In this document: piece by piece, positions 25,112 to 34,389 of the stretch
Numbering within the stretch: the first letter of the stretch is position 1
Layout: each line of letters opens with the position of its first letter
NCBI GenBank assembly: GCA_905212635.1
Contig: CAJMFH010000014.1
Coordinates: 1-64,000 of the forward strand
Source: an uncultured Lachnoclostridium sp.
GTDB lineage: Bacteria; Bacillota; Clostridia; Lachnospirales; Lachnospiraceae
Direction of reading: 5' to 3'
DNA: 64,000 nt
Translations under genes and position numbers: made by a program
The notes under the pieces: model-generated
Seen by the model: the letters and a program-made list of their open reading frames with translations, nothing else
What the model was told of the DNA's origin: nothing
Database searches by the model: none

Positions 25112-26116
25112 ATGGCTGAGAATCTTGTATTTTGCGAAAACTGCAGAAATGATGTTTCCTATACGATTTCACCAGTCGCACTGACTGGTACTATTAAAGG
25201 AATCCAATATCAATATAAGGGAAAAGAAGCACATTGTATAAACTGTAATGCTCCGGTATATGTTCCGGAGATAAACGACGACAATCTTAAAGCCCTTTAC
25301 GAACAATACCGTATAAAAAATGATATCATCCCTCTTGAGCACATTGTAGCCATTCCTGAAAATTATGCGATTGGAAAACGCCCTCTTTCCCTGCTTTTAG
25401 GCTGGGGCGAACAAACATTTTCACGCTATTATGACGGAGATATTCCTACCAGACAATATTCTGACGAATTAACAAAAATTTACAACAGTCCTGAATACTA
25501 TTCGATGCTGTTAGAAAAAGGAAAGGGAAATCTGAAATCCATTTCCACTTATAAAAAAAGCAAAAAAGCAGTGGATGCATTACTCCGGTTAACAATGGAT
25601 TCATCCGCTAATAATTCAAAAATCATTTATGCAATAAAATATATACTGAACCAATGTGAAGACATCACCCCACTGGCTCTCCAAAAAGCCTTATACTACA
25701 TTCAGGGTTTTTATAGTGCATTTTACGGTGCTTTTCTATTTTCCGAAGATTGTGAAGCCTGGGTTCACGGCCCTGTTTACAAAGATATCTACTTTAAATA
25801 CCGCGATTATCATTTTGATCCTATCGCTCCTTGTGAAACATTTGACAGCAGTCTGCTGAATCCACAAGAGCGCGCCATATTGGACAGCGTTATTAAAAAC
25901 CTTTGCTGCTATAGCGGAAAAGTTTTAGAAGAATTCACTCACAATGAAGCTCCTTGGATATCTGCGCGAGAAAATATACCTTCTTCCTCCCGCTCAAATT
26001 GCATTATTACACAGCAATCGATTCATGATTACTTTTGCGCGGTAAAAGAAAAATACAATATGGTTTCGCCATCCGATATCCGCGCCTATGCGCAGGAAAT
26101 GTTCCTCCGCCTGTAA
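25112..26116 (+). CDS. Antitoxin-like protein: zinc ribbon, HTH and Panacea (SocA-like, DUF4065) domain
   Basis: 334 aa. Cys pairs FCENC (residues 8-11) and HCINC (about 43-46) make an MqsA-type zinc ribbon. A helix-turn-helix follows (RPLSLLLGWGEQTFSRYYDG, close to the MqsA HTH pattern). From about residue 175 to the end is a Panacea/DUF4065 domain (ITPLALQKALYYIQGFY; CEAWVHGPVYKDIY). Panacea domains neutralise many unrelated toxins by direct binding. AGGAGG precedes the ATG, 19 nt after the toxin gene. It probably represses its own promoter at the upstream palindrome. Confidence 0.8.
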   Translation: MAENLVFCENCRNDVSYTISPVALTGTIKGIQYQYKGKEAHCINCNAPVYVPEINDDNLKALYEQYRIKNDIIPLEHIVAIPENYAIGKRPLSLLLGWGEQTFSRYYDGDIPTRQYSDELTKIYNSPEYYSMLLEKGKGNLKSISTYKKSKKAVDALLRLTMDSSANNSKIIYAIKYILNQCEDITPLALQKALYYIQGFYSAFYGAFLFSEDCEAWVHGPVYKDIYFKYRDYHFDPIAPCETFDSSLLNPQERAILDSVIKNLCCYSGKVLEEFTHNEAPWISARENIPSSSRSNCIITQQSIHDYFCAVKEKYNMVSPSDIRAYAQEMFLRL

Positions 26117-26132
26117 TTCCCCATCCCCACAC

Positions 26133-26184
26133 AAAGCCCCCGGCATGGAAGTCCTTACTATAACTGCCATGCCGGGGGCTTTTC
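26133..26184 (+). terminator. Strong terminator between convergent genes
   Basis: A 16-bp stem AAAGCCCCCGGCATGG with CCATGCCGGGGGCTTT, followed by T residues. A tracts on the 5' side make it usable in both directions. It separates the TA operon from the convergent YhgE-like gene. Confidence 0.85.
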
Positions 26185-26208
26185 TCACATCAATAACGTC
26201 AAGTTTGC

Positions 26209-28086
26209 CTACTTCTTATACGCCGGGGACTGGATGATAAACTTCACTTCACTGTCCACACCCTGCTGTTTTTCAGAGAATGAAGTATAGTCTTTCGACA
26301 GATCACCAAGCGCCTGCAAACGGTCTTTTAATGAGACAAAATCGTCTTCATAGGTATCTTTGATCTTCTGAATTCCTTTTTCATCAAATTTCTTCACACC
26401 GCTCGCGAGAGAACCGGTACCTTTTTCCAATGCGGTAAATCCTTTGGTAAAGGCACTGGCGGCCTTATTCATCTGACCGCTTCCTTTGGCAAGCTGCCCG
26501 GTAGCATCTGCCAGACCTTTTCCACCTTTTACAAGACTCTTGGATACCTTTTTGATCTTCTTGGAAGCACTCAAAAGTTTCTTGCTGTTTTGGGAAAGTT
26601 TTCCACTTCCGTCCTTCAATGCCTTTGCACTTGTCACAAGACCGGCAAGACCTTTGCTTATCTCGCCATCCGCATTCGTAAGCGCCGAAGAACTCTCTGC
26701 TAGTTTCTGTACTCCGCTGGTATACTGGGCTACGCCATTGCTAACCTGGTCTGCTCCCTTCTTCCATGCCCCATCGCTCTTTGTCGCATCTTTCAGCGCC
26801 GTAACGGTTTTCTCCTGCTCCGCTGACACCTTTTCAAGTTCTGACACCGAGGCAAGGATCGCCTGTTTCTGCGTTTCATCGGTACAGGAATCTGCCTGTG
26901 CTTTCAGATCCGCGATGATCTTATCGTATTCATCGTAACTTTTTTCCAGCGTCTCCAGATTCGTATTCATCGCCGTAATCTGTGCCGCTACACCTTTCGC
27001 ACCGTCTACCAGCGCATTTACCGTATCTTTGTCTGCCAATTTATCAACCGCAGAAGTATAACCGGTTAAACCATCCGAAAATTTCTTGTACATTTCCGGA
27101 AGATCTTTAACACCGGTATAAAAAGCACTAAGTCCTGCAGAAACTTTGTCACTTCCCTGTACATAAGCCGTCACACCATCCGCAAGTCCACTGACGCCCT
27201 GCGTGTATTGTTTTATGCCTTTGTACAGTGTATTGCTTCCTTTATTCAGTGTCTTCGTTCCTTTGCTCATCTTCGTAATCGCTTTAGCAAACGTTCCAAA
27301 TTTGTCGACAAACTTCGTTACGGCTTCATCTACTTTTTTCGTTCCTTTTACCAGTTTCCCGGAAGCATCACAAAGATCATCAATACCGTCTTCCAAATCT
27401 TGTAAATCCTCATTGTCCTCCAGATCAAGTTCCGAAAAGATGTCTGCGCTCGCAACCGTCACTGCCTGATCCATCTCAAATTCTTTGACATCGGCTGTAA
27501 TCTCAAATTCCGACTTTAATTTGTCCTTGATATCGCCGTCTTTCAGATCAAGACTCTCTGCCATACCCGGAAATCCGATTCCCAGAACGATCTGATTGTC
27601 ACCCTCTTCCATTACTTTGGCATCTTTCGCTTCTACATTCGTAAATTTATCCGACGGAAGAACCATCATCGTCGCCATCAAAAACGGCGTGTACAATGTT
27701 TCTTTTTTCCCGTTGATGCTCTTTTTCCGGGTAGAATGGTTTGTATATTTCACGCGGATCGTAAGTTTTCCGCTTTTGCCAACGAGATCCTTGCCGGCAA
27801 TTTCTTTTCCATCCAAAAAATAGGTGAACTTCACATCTACCGGAAGTTTTGTGTCTTTATCCGCTTTTTCTTCTTTTGTCACATTTTCTTTTCCTTCCTG
27901 CTTCAAAAGATCGGATACCGTCACTTCCTTCACGTTTCCATCTTCTGCCAGTTCCACATATACCGTTTCTTCCTGGGAGATCGGTTTTGCCTCTGCGTAT
28001 CCGATACTTCCCACCAGCAAACTTGTTACAAGCACTCCGGCGAGCACTGTCTTTCCCATATATTTCCATTTTCTGTTTCGATTCAT
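26209..28086 (-). CDS. Secreted YhgE/Pip-like heptad-repeat protein, third gene of an ABC operon
   Basis: A signal peptide (cleavage near GYAEAKP) is followed by a beta-rich domain (to about residue 240) and a long helical region with YhgE-type repeats of pattern L-x-x-G-x-x-x-L (for example SKGTKTLNKGSNTLYKGIKQ and KLVKGTKKVDEAV). Such regions form long coiled structures in type VII-linked and exporter-associated proteins. No C-terminal membrane helix is evident. The ATG at 28086 follows GAGAGGG; its start is just after the permease gene stop. It is probably an extracytoplasmic partner of the permease. Confidence 0.75.
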   Translation of the reverse strand: MNRNRKWKYMGKTVLAGVLVTSLLVGSIGYAEAKPISQEETVYVELAEDGNVKEVTVSDLLKQEGKENVTKEEKADKDTKLPVDVKFTYFLDGKEIAGKDLVGKSGKLTIRVKYTNHSTRKKSINGKKETLYTPFLMATMMVLPSDKFTNVEAKDAKVMEEGDNQIVLGIGFPGMAESLDLKDGDIKDKLKSEFEITADVKEFEMDQAVTVASADIFSELDLEDNEDLQDLEDGIDDLCDASGKLVKGTKKVDEAVTKFVDKFGTFAKAITKMSKGTKTLNKGSNTLYKGIKQYTQGVSGLADGVTAYVQGSDKVSAGLSAFYTGVKDLPEMYKKFSDGLTGYTSAVDKLADKDTVNALVDGAKGVAAQITAMNTNLETLEKSYDEYDKIIADLKAQADSCTDETQKQAILASVSELEKVSAEQEKTVTALKDATKSDGAWKKGADQVSNGVAQYTSGVQKLAESSSALTNADGEISKGLAGLVTSAKALKDGSGKLSQNSKKLLSASKKIKKVSKSLVKGGKGLADATGQLAKGSGQMNKAASAFTKGFTALEKGTGSLASGVKKFDEKGIQKIKDTYEDDFVSLKDRLQALGDLSKDYTSFSEKQQGVDSEVKFIIQSPAYKK

Positions 28087-28105
28087 AGCATTTGTCCCTC
28101 TCTTT

Positions 28106-30451
28106 CTATTCAACATTCTTCAACGCTTCATCCATCGGAATCTTCTTAATTCTCCGGAACTGCACGAGTGCTACCAGCGCATACGCACCGAGTATCATAA
28201 GTACCATGACCGGATAAACTTCCGGTGAATAATAAATACTGATCCATCCATTGTAATTGATCATGAGCGCCTGATAGATCTCCAGCATCGTAACCGATGA
28301 CAAAAACAAACTGATAATGATCGAGAACAGTACAAACCATGTCGTCGTGATCAGGTAAAGCCGCCCAATCTCACCATTTTCATAGCCTAAAATCTTAACC
28401 ATCGAGATTGCCGTCGTATTTCTCTCCAGGATAAGTTTCGTAAGAAGATAAATGATCAATACCGCAAGTGCAACGGCAAACCATTTGATCATCTCGAACA
28501 TGCCTCCCATCGACACATTCATCTGACGGGAAAGTTTTGTCATATCATCCACTGTAATACAGGAGCTGATATATTTTTCATCAATGTCCGTCAATTCTAC
28601 TTTGGAAAAATATCCGGTAAAATATTCCGTTTTTCCGGGAGTGGAAAGTCGTTTCAAAAGCAATGCCGGATCACTGAATCCCTGGTCAAACAAATCGACT
28701 TTCATTTCAAACGTTTCATTAAACTGATCGATCGGCATAAATACGGCAATACCGGCAGCGTAAGGAATAATCTTCGTGATCTTTACACGATATTGTTTCC
28801 CTTGGTATTTTTCTTTTAGGGTAATCGTGTCGCCAGCCTGCACACCATATTTTTCATGAAATGAATCCGACACAGCAACTCCTTCTTTCGGAAGTTCCTG
28901 TGTAAAATATTTGCTGTCATTTACAATTCCATAAATACTGATATCTTCATTCCGGGTCTTTCCCTCATAATTTAACGAAGTCATCGCATATTTTTCCGCA
29001 TCCGGGTTAGTCGTATCCACCTGTGTTTTCAATACATACTGGTACGGCGCGATCATTGCATCCAGCACCTTATCCTGGTATTTTGCCAGAAGCGGCTGCA
29101 TCATCATACCAAACAAAAGCAGTACTGACGCAAAAAATATACCGATAAACATCATCAGATAACTGGATAAATTCTGCAGCACAATACGGATACGAAATCT
29201 CGTGAAAAATTTGAAATGCGGCAGACGAAGCGCCTTCTTTTTTTTCTTTGTTGACAAATCTCTTCGTATAAATTTAAGCGGTGACAGACGCAGTTTCTTA
29301 ATCAGTGTAATCGCATTCACTACAAACATTAATACGATAGGAATCACCGTCGTCATCACAAAAGCTTCTGCATTCCAGACGGTTACATACGTCGGCAGGC
29401 TGTAACTTCCATAATACAGATCTGCCACCATATCTTTAAACACAGTGTATCCAAGTACATTTCCCAGTAAGGAGGAAATTAGCGTGACCATAATCGGCAC
29501 CGCAAGGTAATGTCTTAAAACTTCTCCTCTCGTATACCCCGAAGCGCGAAGGGTACCGATCACGGACGATTCTCTTATAATCGTATGTTTGATCGTAATC
29601 GAAAAGATAAACGCAATGATTGCGATCAGGATATACAAAAGTCCGATCATCATCGCACGGTCACCACCCATGTCTTCCCCCGTAAAATGAATCGCTTGGT
29701 TTGCATATTCCGGAATAAAATTCTTAATTGTCAGATTTTTATTATAGGCCTTTTTAGCAATTGCCGTCATAAAATCTTCTGCTTTGTCATTCTTTTCTTT
29801 CTCTGTCTGCGGTTTATCCGCATAAACCCAGTCGTATTGAAAATGTTCTTTGTCCTCCGAAAGAGTTTCATATCCTTCTTTTGACATAACAGCCACACCA
29901 AACTTAACGGCATCAAACATGAAATCATTATTGTCTGAGTATAATGCGCTATAGTCAGATAACGCCACCAGACCACAGATATCATATTCTTTTCCGTCTA
30001 AAGTGATCTTATCACCAATTTCCCAGTTATTGTTATCTGCATGCATACGGTCAACCGCTACCTGATTTTTCTTCTTTGGCATCGTTCCTTCCATCAAACA
30101 GATTTTATTCACCTCTTCACGTGTCTTAAAAACACGCATCGTTCCCTGAGAATTATCTTTTTTCAAAACCGAGGCTGCTTCTTTGTAAAAATCCTTATAA
30201 AAAGTTACATTCTCCTCTTTTTCCACCTCGTCCATCATTGTGTCGTCTGCTTCTTCTTCAAACTCCACATGTCCGTCTTCGATGTTATATTTTTCAAAAC
30301 TTTCATCATATGCGATGATCATACTGTTTCCTGCTACAAGAAATCCGGAAATAAATCCAATCGTTAATGTCATAAACAAAAATATGACAATATACTTTGG
30401 AAATTCTCCAATCAATTCTCTCGGCAGGCGTTTTATCAATGGATTTTTCAT
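28106..30451 (-). CDS. ABC transporter permease, FtsX/MacB family
   Basis: 781 aa. An N-terminal helix (KYIVIFLFMTLTIGFISGFL) precedes a large external domain. Two FtsX blocks follow: three helices around 270-390 and a second set after about 655, the first with SSVIGTLRASGYTRGEVLRHY and the second with AISMVKILGYENGEIGRLY. This duplicated FtsX layout is usual for exporters or extracytoplasmic remodelling systems paired with a LolD-type ATPase. It starts 12 nt after that ATPase gene. Confidence 0.9.
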   Translation of the reverse strand: MKNPLIKRLPRELIGEFPKYIVIFLFMTLTIGFISGFLVAGNSMIIAYDESFEKYNIEDGHVEFEEEADDTMMDEVEKEENVTFYKDFYKEAASVLKKDNSQGTMRVFKTREEVNKICLMEGTMPKKKNQVAVDRMHADNNNWEIGDKITLDGKEYDICGLVALSDYSALYSDNNDFMFDAVKFGVAVMSKEGYETLSEDKEHFQYDWVYADKPQTEKEKNDKAEDFMTAIAKKAYNKNLTIKNFIPEYANQAIHFTGEDMGGDRAMMIGLLYILIAIIAFIFSITIKHTIIRESSVIGTLRASGYTRGEVLRHYLAVPIMVTLISSLLGNVLGYTVFKDMVADLYYGSYSLPTYVTVWNAEAFVMTTVIPIVLMFVVNAITLIKKLRLSPLKFIRRDLSTKKKKKALRLPHFKFFTRFRIRIVLQNLSSYLMMFIGIFFASVLLLFGMMMQPLLAKYQDKVLDAMIAPYQYVLKTQVDTTNPDAEKYAMTSLNYEGKTRNEDISIYGIVNDSKYFTQELPKEGVAVSDSFHEKYGVQAGDTITLKEKYQGKQYRVKITKIIPYAAGIAVFMPIDQFNETFEMKVDLFDQGFSDPALLLKRLSTPGKTEYFTGYFSKVELTDIDEKYISSCITVDDMTKLSRQMNVSMGGMFEMIKWFAVALAVLIIYLLTKLILERNTTAISMVKILGYENGEIGRLYLITTTWFVLFSIIISLFLSSVTMLEIYQALMINYNGWISIYYSPEVYPVMVLMILGAYALVALVQFRRIKKIPMDEALKNVE

Positions 30452-30463
30452 TTCCCCGCCCTC

Positions 30464-31162
30464 CTACCAGTCAAGATCTACTGCGGAAATCTTCTTCTCA
30501 TTACAGTAATTCTTCCGTATCTGTCCGTCGCGCAGCTGAACGACACGATCCGCCATATATTTGATCGCATCGTTATGGGTTACCATTATGACCGTATTCC
30601 CATATTTGTGATTGACTTCTTCAATCAGATTCAAAATATCTTTGGACGTATTATAATCCAATGCTCCGGTCGGCTCATCGCACAAAAGAATATCCGGATT
30701 TTTTACAATCGCACGTCCGATCGCGGTACGCTGCTGCTGTCCACCGGAAAGCTGATTTGGCAGTTTATGACGATGTTCATACAACCCAAGTGTCTTTAAC
30801 AGATCGTCAATCTCCAAGGGTTTTTCACTTAAATATGCTCCTACCTCAATATTCTCTTTTACATTGAGATTTGGGATCAGATTGTACATCTGAAATATGT
30901 AACCAAGATGTCTTCTGCGGTATCGGGTCAATGCCTTTTCCGTCATATCTTTCATCTTCTCTCCCTCGATGGCTACGTAACCATCATCCGGCGAATCAAT
31001 GCCTCCAATAATATTAAGAAGCGTGGATTTTCCGGAGCCGGAAGGACCAAGAAGAACACAGATCTCTCCTTTATTGGCTGTAAACTCAATCCCTTTTAAT
31101 ACCTGTGTCCGGTTGTTTCCGCTTCCAAAACTCTTTTTTAGATCATGAATCTCTAAAAACAT
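30464..31162 (-). CDS. ABC transporter ATP-binding protein (LolD/MacB type)
   Basis: 232 aa with Walker A (LLGPSGSGKSTLLN), Q-loop, signature LSGGQQQRTAIGRA, Walker B (ILLCDEPTGALD) and the switch His in VMVTHN. It energises the permease encoded next. GGAGG stands before the ATG. A palindrome likely to be a TetR-type operator lies about 40 bp upstream, suggesting ligand-induced expression. Confidence 0.93.
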   Translation of the reverse strand: MFLEIHDLKKSFGSGNNRTQVLKGIEFTANKGEICVLLGPSGSGKSTLLNIIGGIDSPDDGYVAIEGEKMKDMTEKALTRYRRRHLGYIFQMYNLIPNLNVKENIEVGAYLSEKPLEIDDLLKTLGLYEHRHKLPNQLSGGQQQRTAIGRAIVKNPDILLCDEPTGALDYNTSKDILNLIEEVNHKYGNTVIMVTHNDAIKYMADRVVQLRDGQIRKNYCNEKKISAVDLDW

Positions 31163-31199
31163 CTCTAAATCCTCCTAAAATATATGCGTAAACGTTTAA

Positions 31200-31215
31200 G
31201 TTAGTTTTCACTAAC
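31200..31215. promoter_or_regulatory. Operator palindrome upstream of the ABC operon
   Basis: GTTAGTTTTCACTAAC, perfect 6-bp arms around 4 bp. On the minus strand it follows a TTGACA (31237-31242) and TATTAT-like sequences; the exact -10 box is unclear. The same half sites and spacing recur at 53682-53697. A TetR-family repressor is the likely reader, but none is encoded in the window. Confidence 0.55.
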
Positions 31216-31240
31216 CAATAATATCATACCTCTTTTTGTC

Positions 31241-31289
31241 AAAAAAAGATAGACTTCTTATTGATAATATTTCTCAACAAGAAGTCTAT
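31241..31289 (-). terminator. Terminator of the MATE gene
   Basis: A 15-bp stem (31275-31289 with 31249-31263, one mismatch-type pair) is followed on the minus strand by CTTTTTTT. Confidence 0.85.
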
Positions 31290-31295
31290 TCGTTA

Positions 31296-32684
31296 TTATT
31301 TCTTTTCTTCTACGAGATTGTTCAGCCAGATTCCTTTTACCAGTAAAATGTAGCCAAGTATGGATTTTAACACATCCACTCCGCTCACGATCAGATACAG
31401 TGGAAAGATCGGGATCGAGGTAAATCTTGAAAGACAGTAGGCCAATGGAATTGTAATACACCAGATAAAACAACTGTCAAACAAAAACGTAATGATCGTC
31501 TTTCCTCCGGAACGGATTGTAAAATATGTCGCGTGCAAAAAAGCATTGACCGGCATATACAGCGCAAGGATTCGGATAAATCCGGTTGCCAGATGCCGTA
31601 TCTCCTCCGTCGTCTCATAGATTCTTGGGAAAAACGGCGAGGTTCCTGCCAAAGCAAGAGCAATTATGAGACACAGTGTCGTCGAACAGAAAATAATCCG
31701 GTAAGCGGTATATCTTGCTTCTTTCATCTTGCCGGCTCCCAGTAACTGACCGACTAAAATCGCGACACTGTTTCCAATTGATAAAAATACGACATTGAAC
31801 ATATTGTTCAGCGTATTTGATATGTTCATTCCTGCCACGACATCCAGACCGCGAACGGAATAACACTGCATAAGCATCGCCATACCGGACGCCCACAAGC
31901 CTTCATTGACCAAGAGCGGTGTTCCCTTGATGGCAATTTCTTTTGCCAGACCTGCCGGTATTTTCATCGAGCGATACAGTCCTTTGACATAAGGATTTCT
32001 GTCCTTCTTCGTATGCACCCAGCCTACGACGATAACCATCTCCACAATTCTTGCTGCCACGGTTCCGATGGCTGCTCCTCTGGCTCCCAGAACCGGCATT
32101 CCGAATTTCCCGAAGATCAACACGTAATTGATGCAAAAGTTCACGACAACAGAAAGGATCCCGGCTTTCATCGGAAGCATCGTCTCTCCCGTTTCCTTTA
32201 ACGTCCCGGCATACGCCTGAACAACCGCAAACGGGATAAAACTGATCATCACAATGTGCAGATAATCCAAACCATGCTGCAACGTGAGTGCCGCATTGGT
32301 CGTTCCATTTTCCGTATGAAGATACAGCCGGATCAGCTGTTCTCCCATACTTCCCATCAATATCAGTCCGATCAGGGTAAGTGCTCCGCACAAAAGCAGT
32401 TTAAACCGCATCGTGTAGCGGATTCCCTCTTCGTTTCTCTGCCCGAAAAACTGCGCCGTATAAATCCCCGGACCGGATACGGCTCCGAAAATAAACAAAT
32501 TATAGACAAAGACCAGCTGGTTTGCGATTGCTACGCCGGTCATCTGCTCCGTTCCCATCTGCCCTACCATCACATTGTCAAGCATGCTGGCAAAATTTGT
32601 AATTGCCATCTGTATCATCATTGGCACCGCTATCGCAAATAATCTGTGGTAAAATTTGCGGTCGCCGATTAGTTTTTCTCTCAT
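31296..32684 (-). CDS. MATE family efflux transporter
   Basis: 462 aa and about 12 hydrophobic segments in two homologous bundles. The N-terminal PMMIQMAITNFASMLDNVMVG and the following QLVFVYNLFIFGAVSG are typical MATE features. The family exports cationic drugs or metabolites using Na+ or H+. It stands alone between the ABC operon and the apbE-queH-pgeF cluster; substrate unknown. Confidence 0.92.
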   Translation of the reverse strand: MREKLIGDRKFYHRLFAIAVPMMIQMAITNFASMLDNVMVGQMGTEQMTGVAIANQLVFVYNLFIFGAVSGPGIYTAQFFGQRNEEGIRYTMRFKLLLCGALTLIGLILMGSMGEQLIRLYLHTENGTTNAALTLQHGLDYLHIVMISFIPFAVVQAYAGTLKETGETMLPMKAGILSVVVNFCINYVLIFGKFGMPVLGARGAAIGTVAARIVEMVIVVGWVHTKKDRNPYVKGLYRSMKIPAGLAKEIAIKGTPLLVNEGLWASGMAMLMQCYSVRGLDVVAGMNISNTLNNMFNVVFLSIGNSVAILVGQLLGAGKMKEARYTAYRIIFCSTTLCLIIALALAGTSPFFPRIYETTEEIRHLATGFIRILALYMPVNAFLHATYFTIRSGGKTIITFLFDSCFIWCITIPLAYCLSRFTSIPIFPLYLIVSGVDVLKSILGYILLVKGIWLNNLVEEKK

Positions 32685-32709
32685 TTCTCTATTCCTCTTT
32701 TTTTATAAT

Positions 32710-33744
32710 TTATTTTGCCGTCCGAAAATCCACTCCTTCCGACGTCCATATTTCGTTGTTCTGGTCCACCAGGATCAATGACAGATCATTTTCCTTTGCA
32801 TAGGAAATCGCCTTTTCTTTTCCCATCACAAACAGCGAGGTGGCTAACGCATCTCCCTGTTCTCCGCGGTCACAGATCACCGTAACACTCAAAAGATCGC
32901 TTTCTGCCGGTGCCCCGGTTCGCGGATCCATAATATGGTGGTAACGCTTTCCGTTCTTTTCAAAATACCGCTGGTACGATCCCGACGTAATCACCGCCTT
33001 TTCGTCCACTTCCAGCGTTCCCAGTACACTCTGTCCATCCGACGGGTCGGTAATTCCGATCGTAAACCGGCTTCCATCTTCTTTTTTCCCGAATGTCTGC
33101 ACATTGCCGCCTAATGACACAACGCCGGCGACAGCTCCTTCTTTCTGAAACAATTCTACCAGTTTTTGGGAAAGATACCCTTTGGCAATTCCACCAAGGT
33201 CAATCTCCATTCCCTTTTTCAAGGTAACCGTATTGTCGTCTCCCAGTGTGATCCCGGAAGCATCCACATAAGAAAGCAGTTTCTTGCGCTCACTTTCATC
33301 CGGGATTTTATAATCCTGAGTCGTAAATCCCCACGCGCGGACGATCGGATAAATGGAAATATCAAATAAACCGCCTGTTTTCTCGGTCATTTCTTTGCTG
33401 ACACGGATCAGATCATACGTCTCATCCGATACTTTTACCGGTTTTCCCTCTGCCCGGTTGCATTTGCTGATATCACTGTCCTCGATATTGACAGAAAAAT
33501 GCTGTTCATACTGTGTGATCAGCTTTCTGCCGGCATTTAAAACCTTTTCTGTGTCTTTCGCATACACCGTCAGATCCATCACCGTATCCATCGCAAAGAT
33601 TTCATCTTTTCCCACCGAAATCTCGTCCTTTGGCTGCTCTGCCGTCCGTTTTTGAATGACATCTGCCACCCCGACCGCTGCGACAGCACACAGTACGACC
33701 ACCGCAAGGATCCATATTCTCTTATGTTTATTCTGGTTTTTCAC
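32710..33744 (-). CDS. apbE: FAD:protein FMN transferase
   Basis: ApbE attaches FMN to Thr or Ser of exported or membrane redox proteins such as Nqr/Rnf subunits. An N-terminal membrane anchor (IWILAVVVLCAVAAVGV) is followed by the family blocks FAMDTVMDLTVYAKD, DLGGIAKGYLSQKLVE, VSLGGNVQTFGK and the HHIMDPRTGAP metal and FAD region. A GTG at 33744 with GGAAG upstream is the best start (344 aa); earlier frame lacks a site. It overlaps the end of queH by 17 bp. Confidence 0.93.
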   Translation of the reverse strand: MKNQNKHKRIWILAVVVLCAVAAVGVADVIQKRTAEQPKDEISVGKDEIFAMDTVMDLTVYAKDTEKVLNAGRKLITQYEQHFSVNIEDSDISKCNRAEGKPVKVSDETYDLIRVSKEMTEKTGGLFDISIYPIVRAWGFTTQDYKIPDESERKKLLSYVDASGITLGDDNTVTLKKGMEIDLGGIAKGYLSQKLVELFQKEGAVAGVVSLGGNVQTFGKKEDGSRFTIGITDPSDGQSVLGTLEVDEKAVITSGSYQRYFEKNGKRYHHIMDPRTGAPAESDLLSVTVICDRGEQGDALATSLFVMGKEKAISYAKENDLSLILVDQNNEIWTSEGVDFRTAK

Positions 33745-34375
33745 AGTTATTTCTTCCTTCCTTCTCTGCCTGCTGCCTTGAAAAGACGCAGCCACAGTAA
33801 TTTTGACGGTAAAGATCATATTCTCTCGACAATTCTATGCTTCGTTTATAGCCATTCTTTTTCTTAAAGTCGGACGGAAGATAGGGAATGTTATACTCCT
33901 TCGCCAGTCTCTCTCCGATCTCCATCAGTTTTCCTGCATTCTTATGTGGACTGATTGACAATGTCGTGCAGAAATAATCCGCACCATAGCGGACTGCCTC
34001 TTTTGCCGTCTCACGAAGCCGCAGTTCATAACACAAAAAGCAGCGTTTGCCGCATTCCGGCTCCTTTTCGTAGCCTTTTGCCATTTCAAAAAAGGGTTCA
34101 CTGTCGTAATCGGCTTCTACGATATCTATCTTCCCGGGATATTCTTTTTCTGCCACAAGCCGGATCAATTCCTGCTTTCTCTTCTCATACTCGTCCTTTT
34201 CCGTTATATTCGGATTATAAAAAAACAGCACCAGATGAAAATGCGCCGAAAGATACTCCGTCACATAACTGCTGCATGGGGCACAGCAACAATGCAAAAA
34301 AAGCGTCTTTTTCGGCTCATTGTCAATTTTTACCAATAACTGATCCAGCTCTTTTTGATAATTTCTCTGATTCAC
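33728..34375 (-). CDS. queH: Epoxyqueuosine reductase QueH
   Basis: QueH performs the last step of queuosine tRNA modification, without cobalamin. The signature cysteines are present: LHCCCAPCSSY near the N-terminus, CGKRCFLCYELR, and YCGCVFS near the C-terminus. The GTG at 34375 with AGGAG 7 nt upstream gives 215 aa, the family length; the frame extends upstream into pgeF but that part is a shadow. It lies between pgeF and apbE in a tight operon. Confidence 0.92.
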   Translation of the reverse strand: MNQRNYQKELDQLLVKIDNEPKKTLFLHCCCAPCSSYVTEYLSAHFHLVLFFYNPNITEKDEYEKRKQELIRLVAEKEYPGKIDIVEADYDSEPFFEMAKGYEKEPECGKRCFLCYELRLRETAKEAVRYGADYFCTTLSISPHKNAGKLMEIGERLAKEYNIPYLPSDFKKKNGYKRSIELSREYDLYRQNYCGCVFSRQQAEKEGRNNCEKPE

Positions 34376-34389
34376 GTTTGTTCTCCTAT

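Noticed and set aside
21373..26116. Prophage or integrative element
   Set aside because: No integrase, portal, terminase, relaxase or attachment repeats; the accessory genes are independent small loci.
23193..33744. Functional link between ApbE and the secreted flavodoxin
   Set aside because: The genes are 9 kb apart in different operons, and flavodoxins bind FMN non-covalently.
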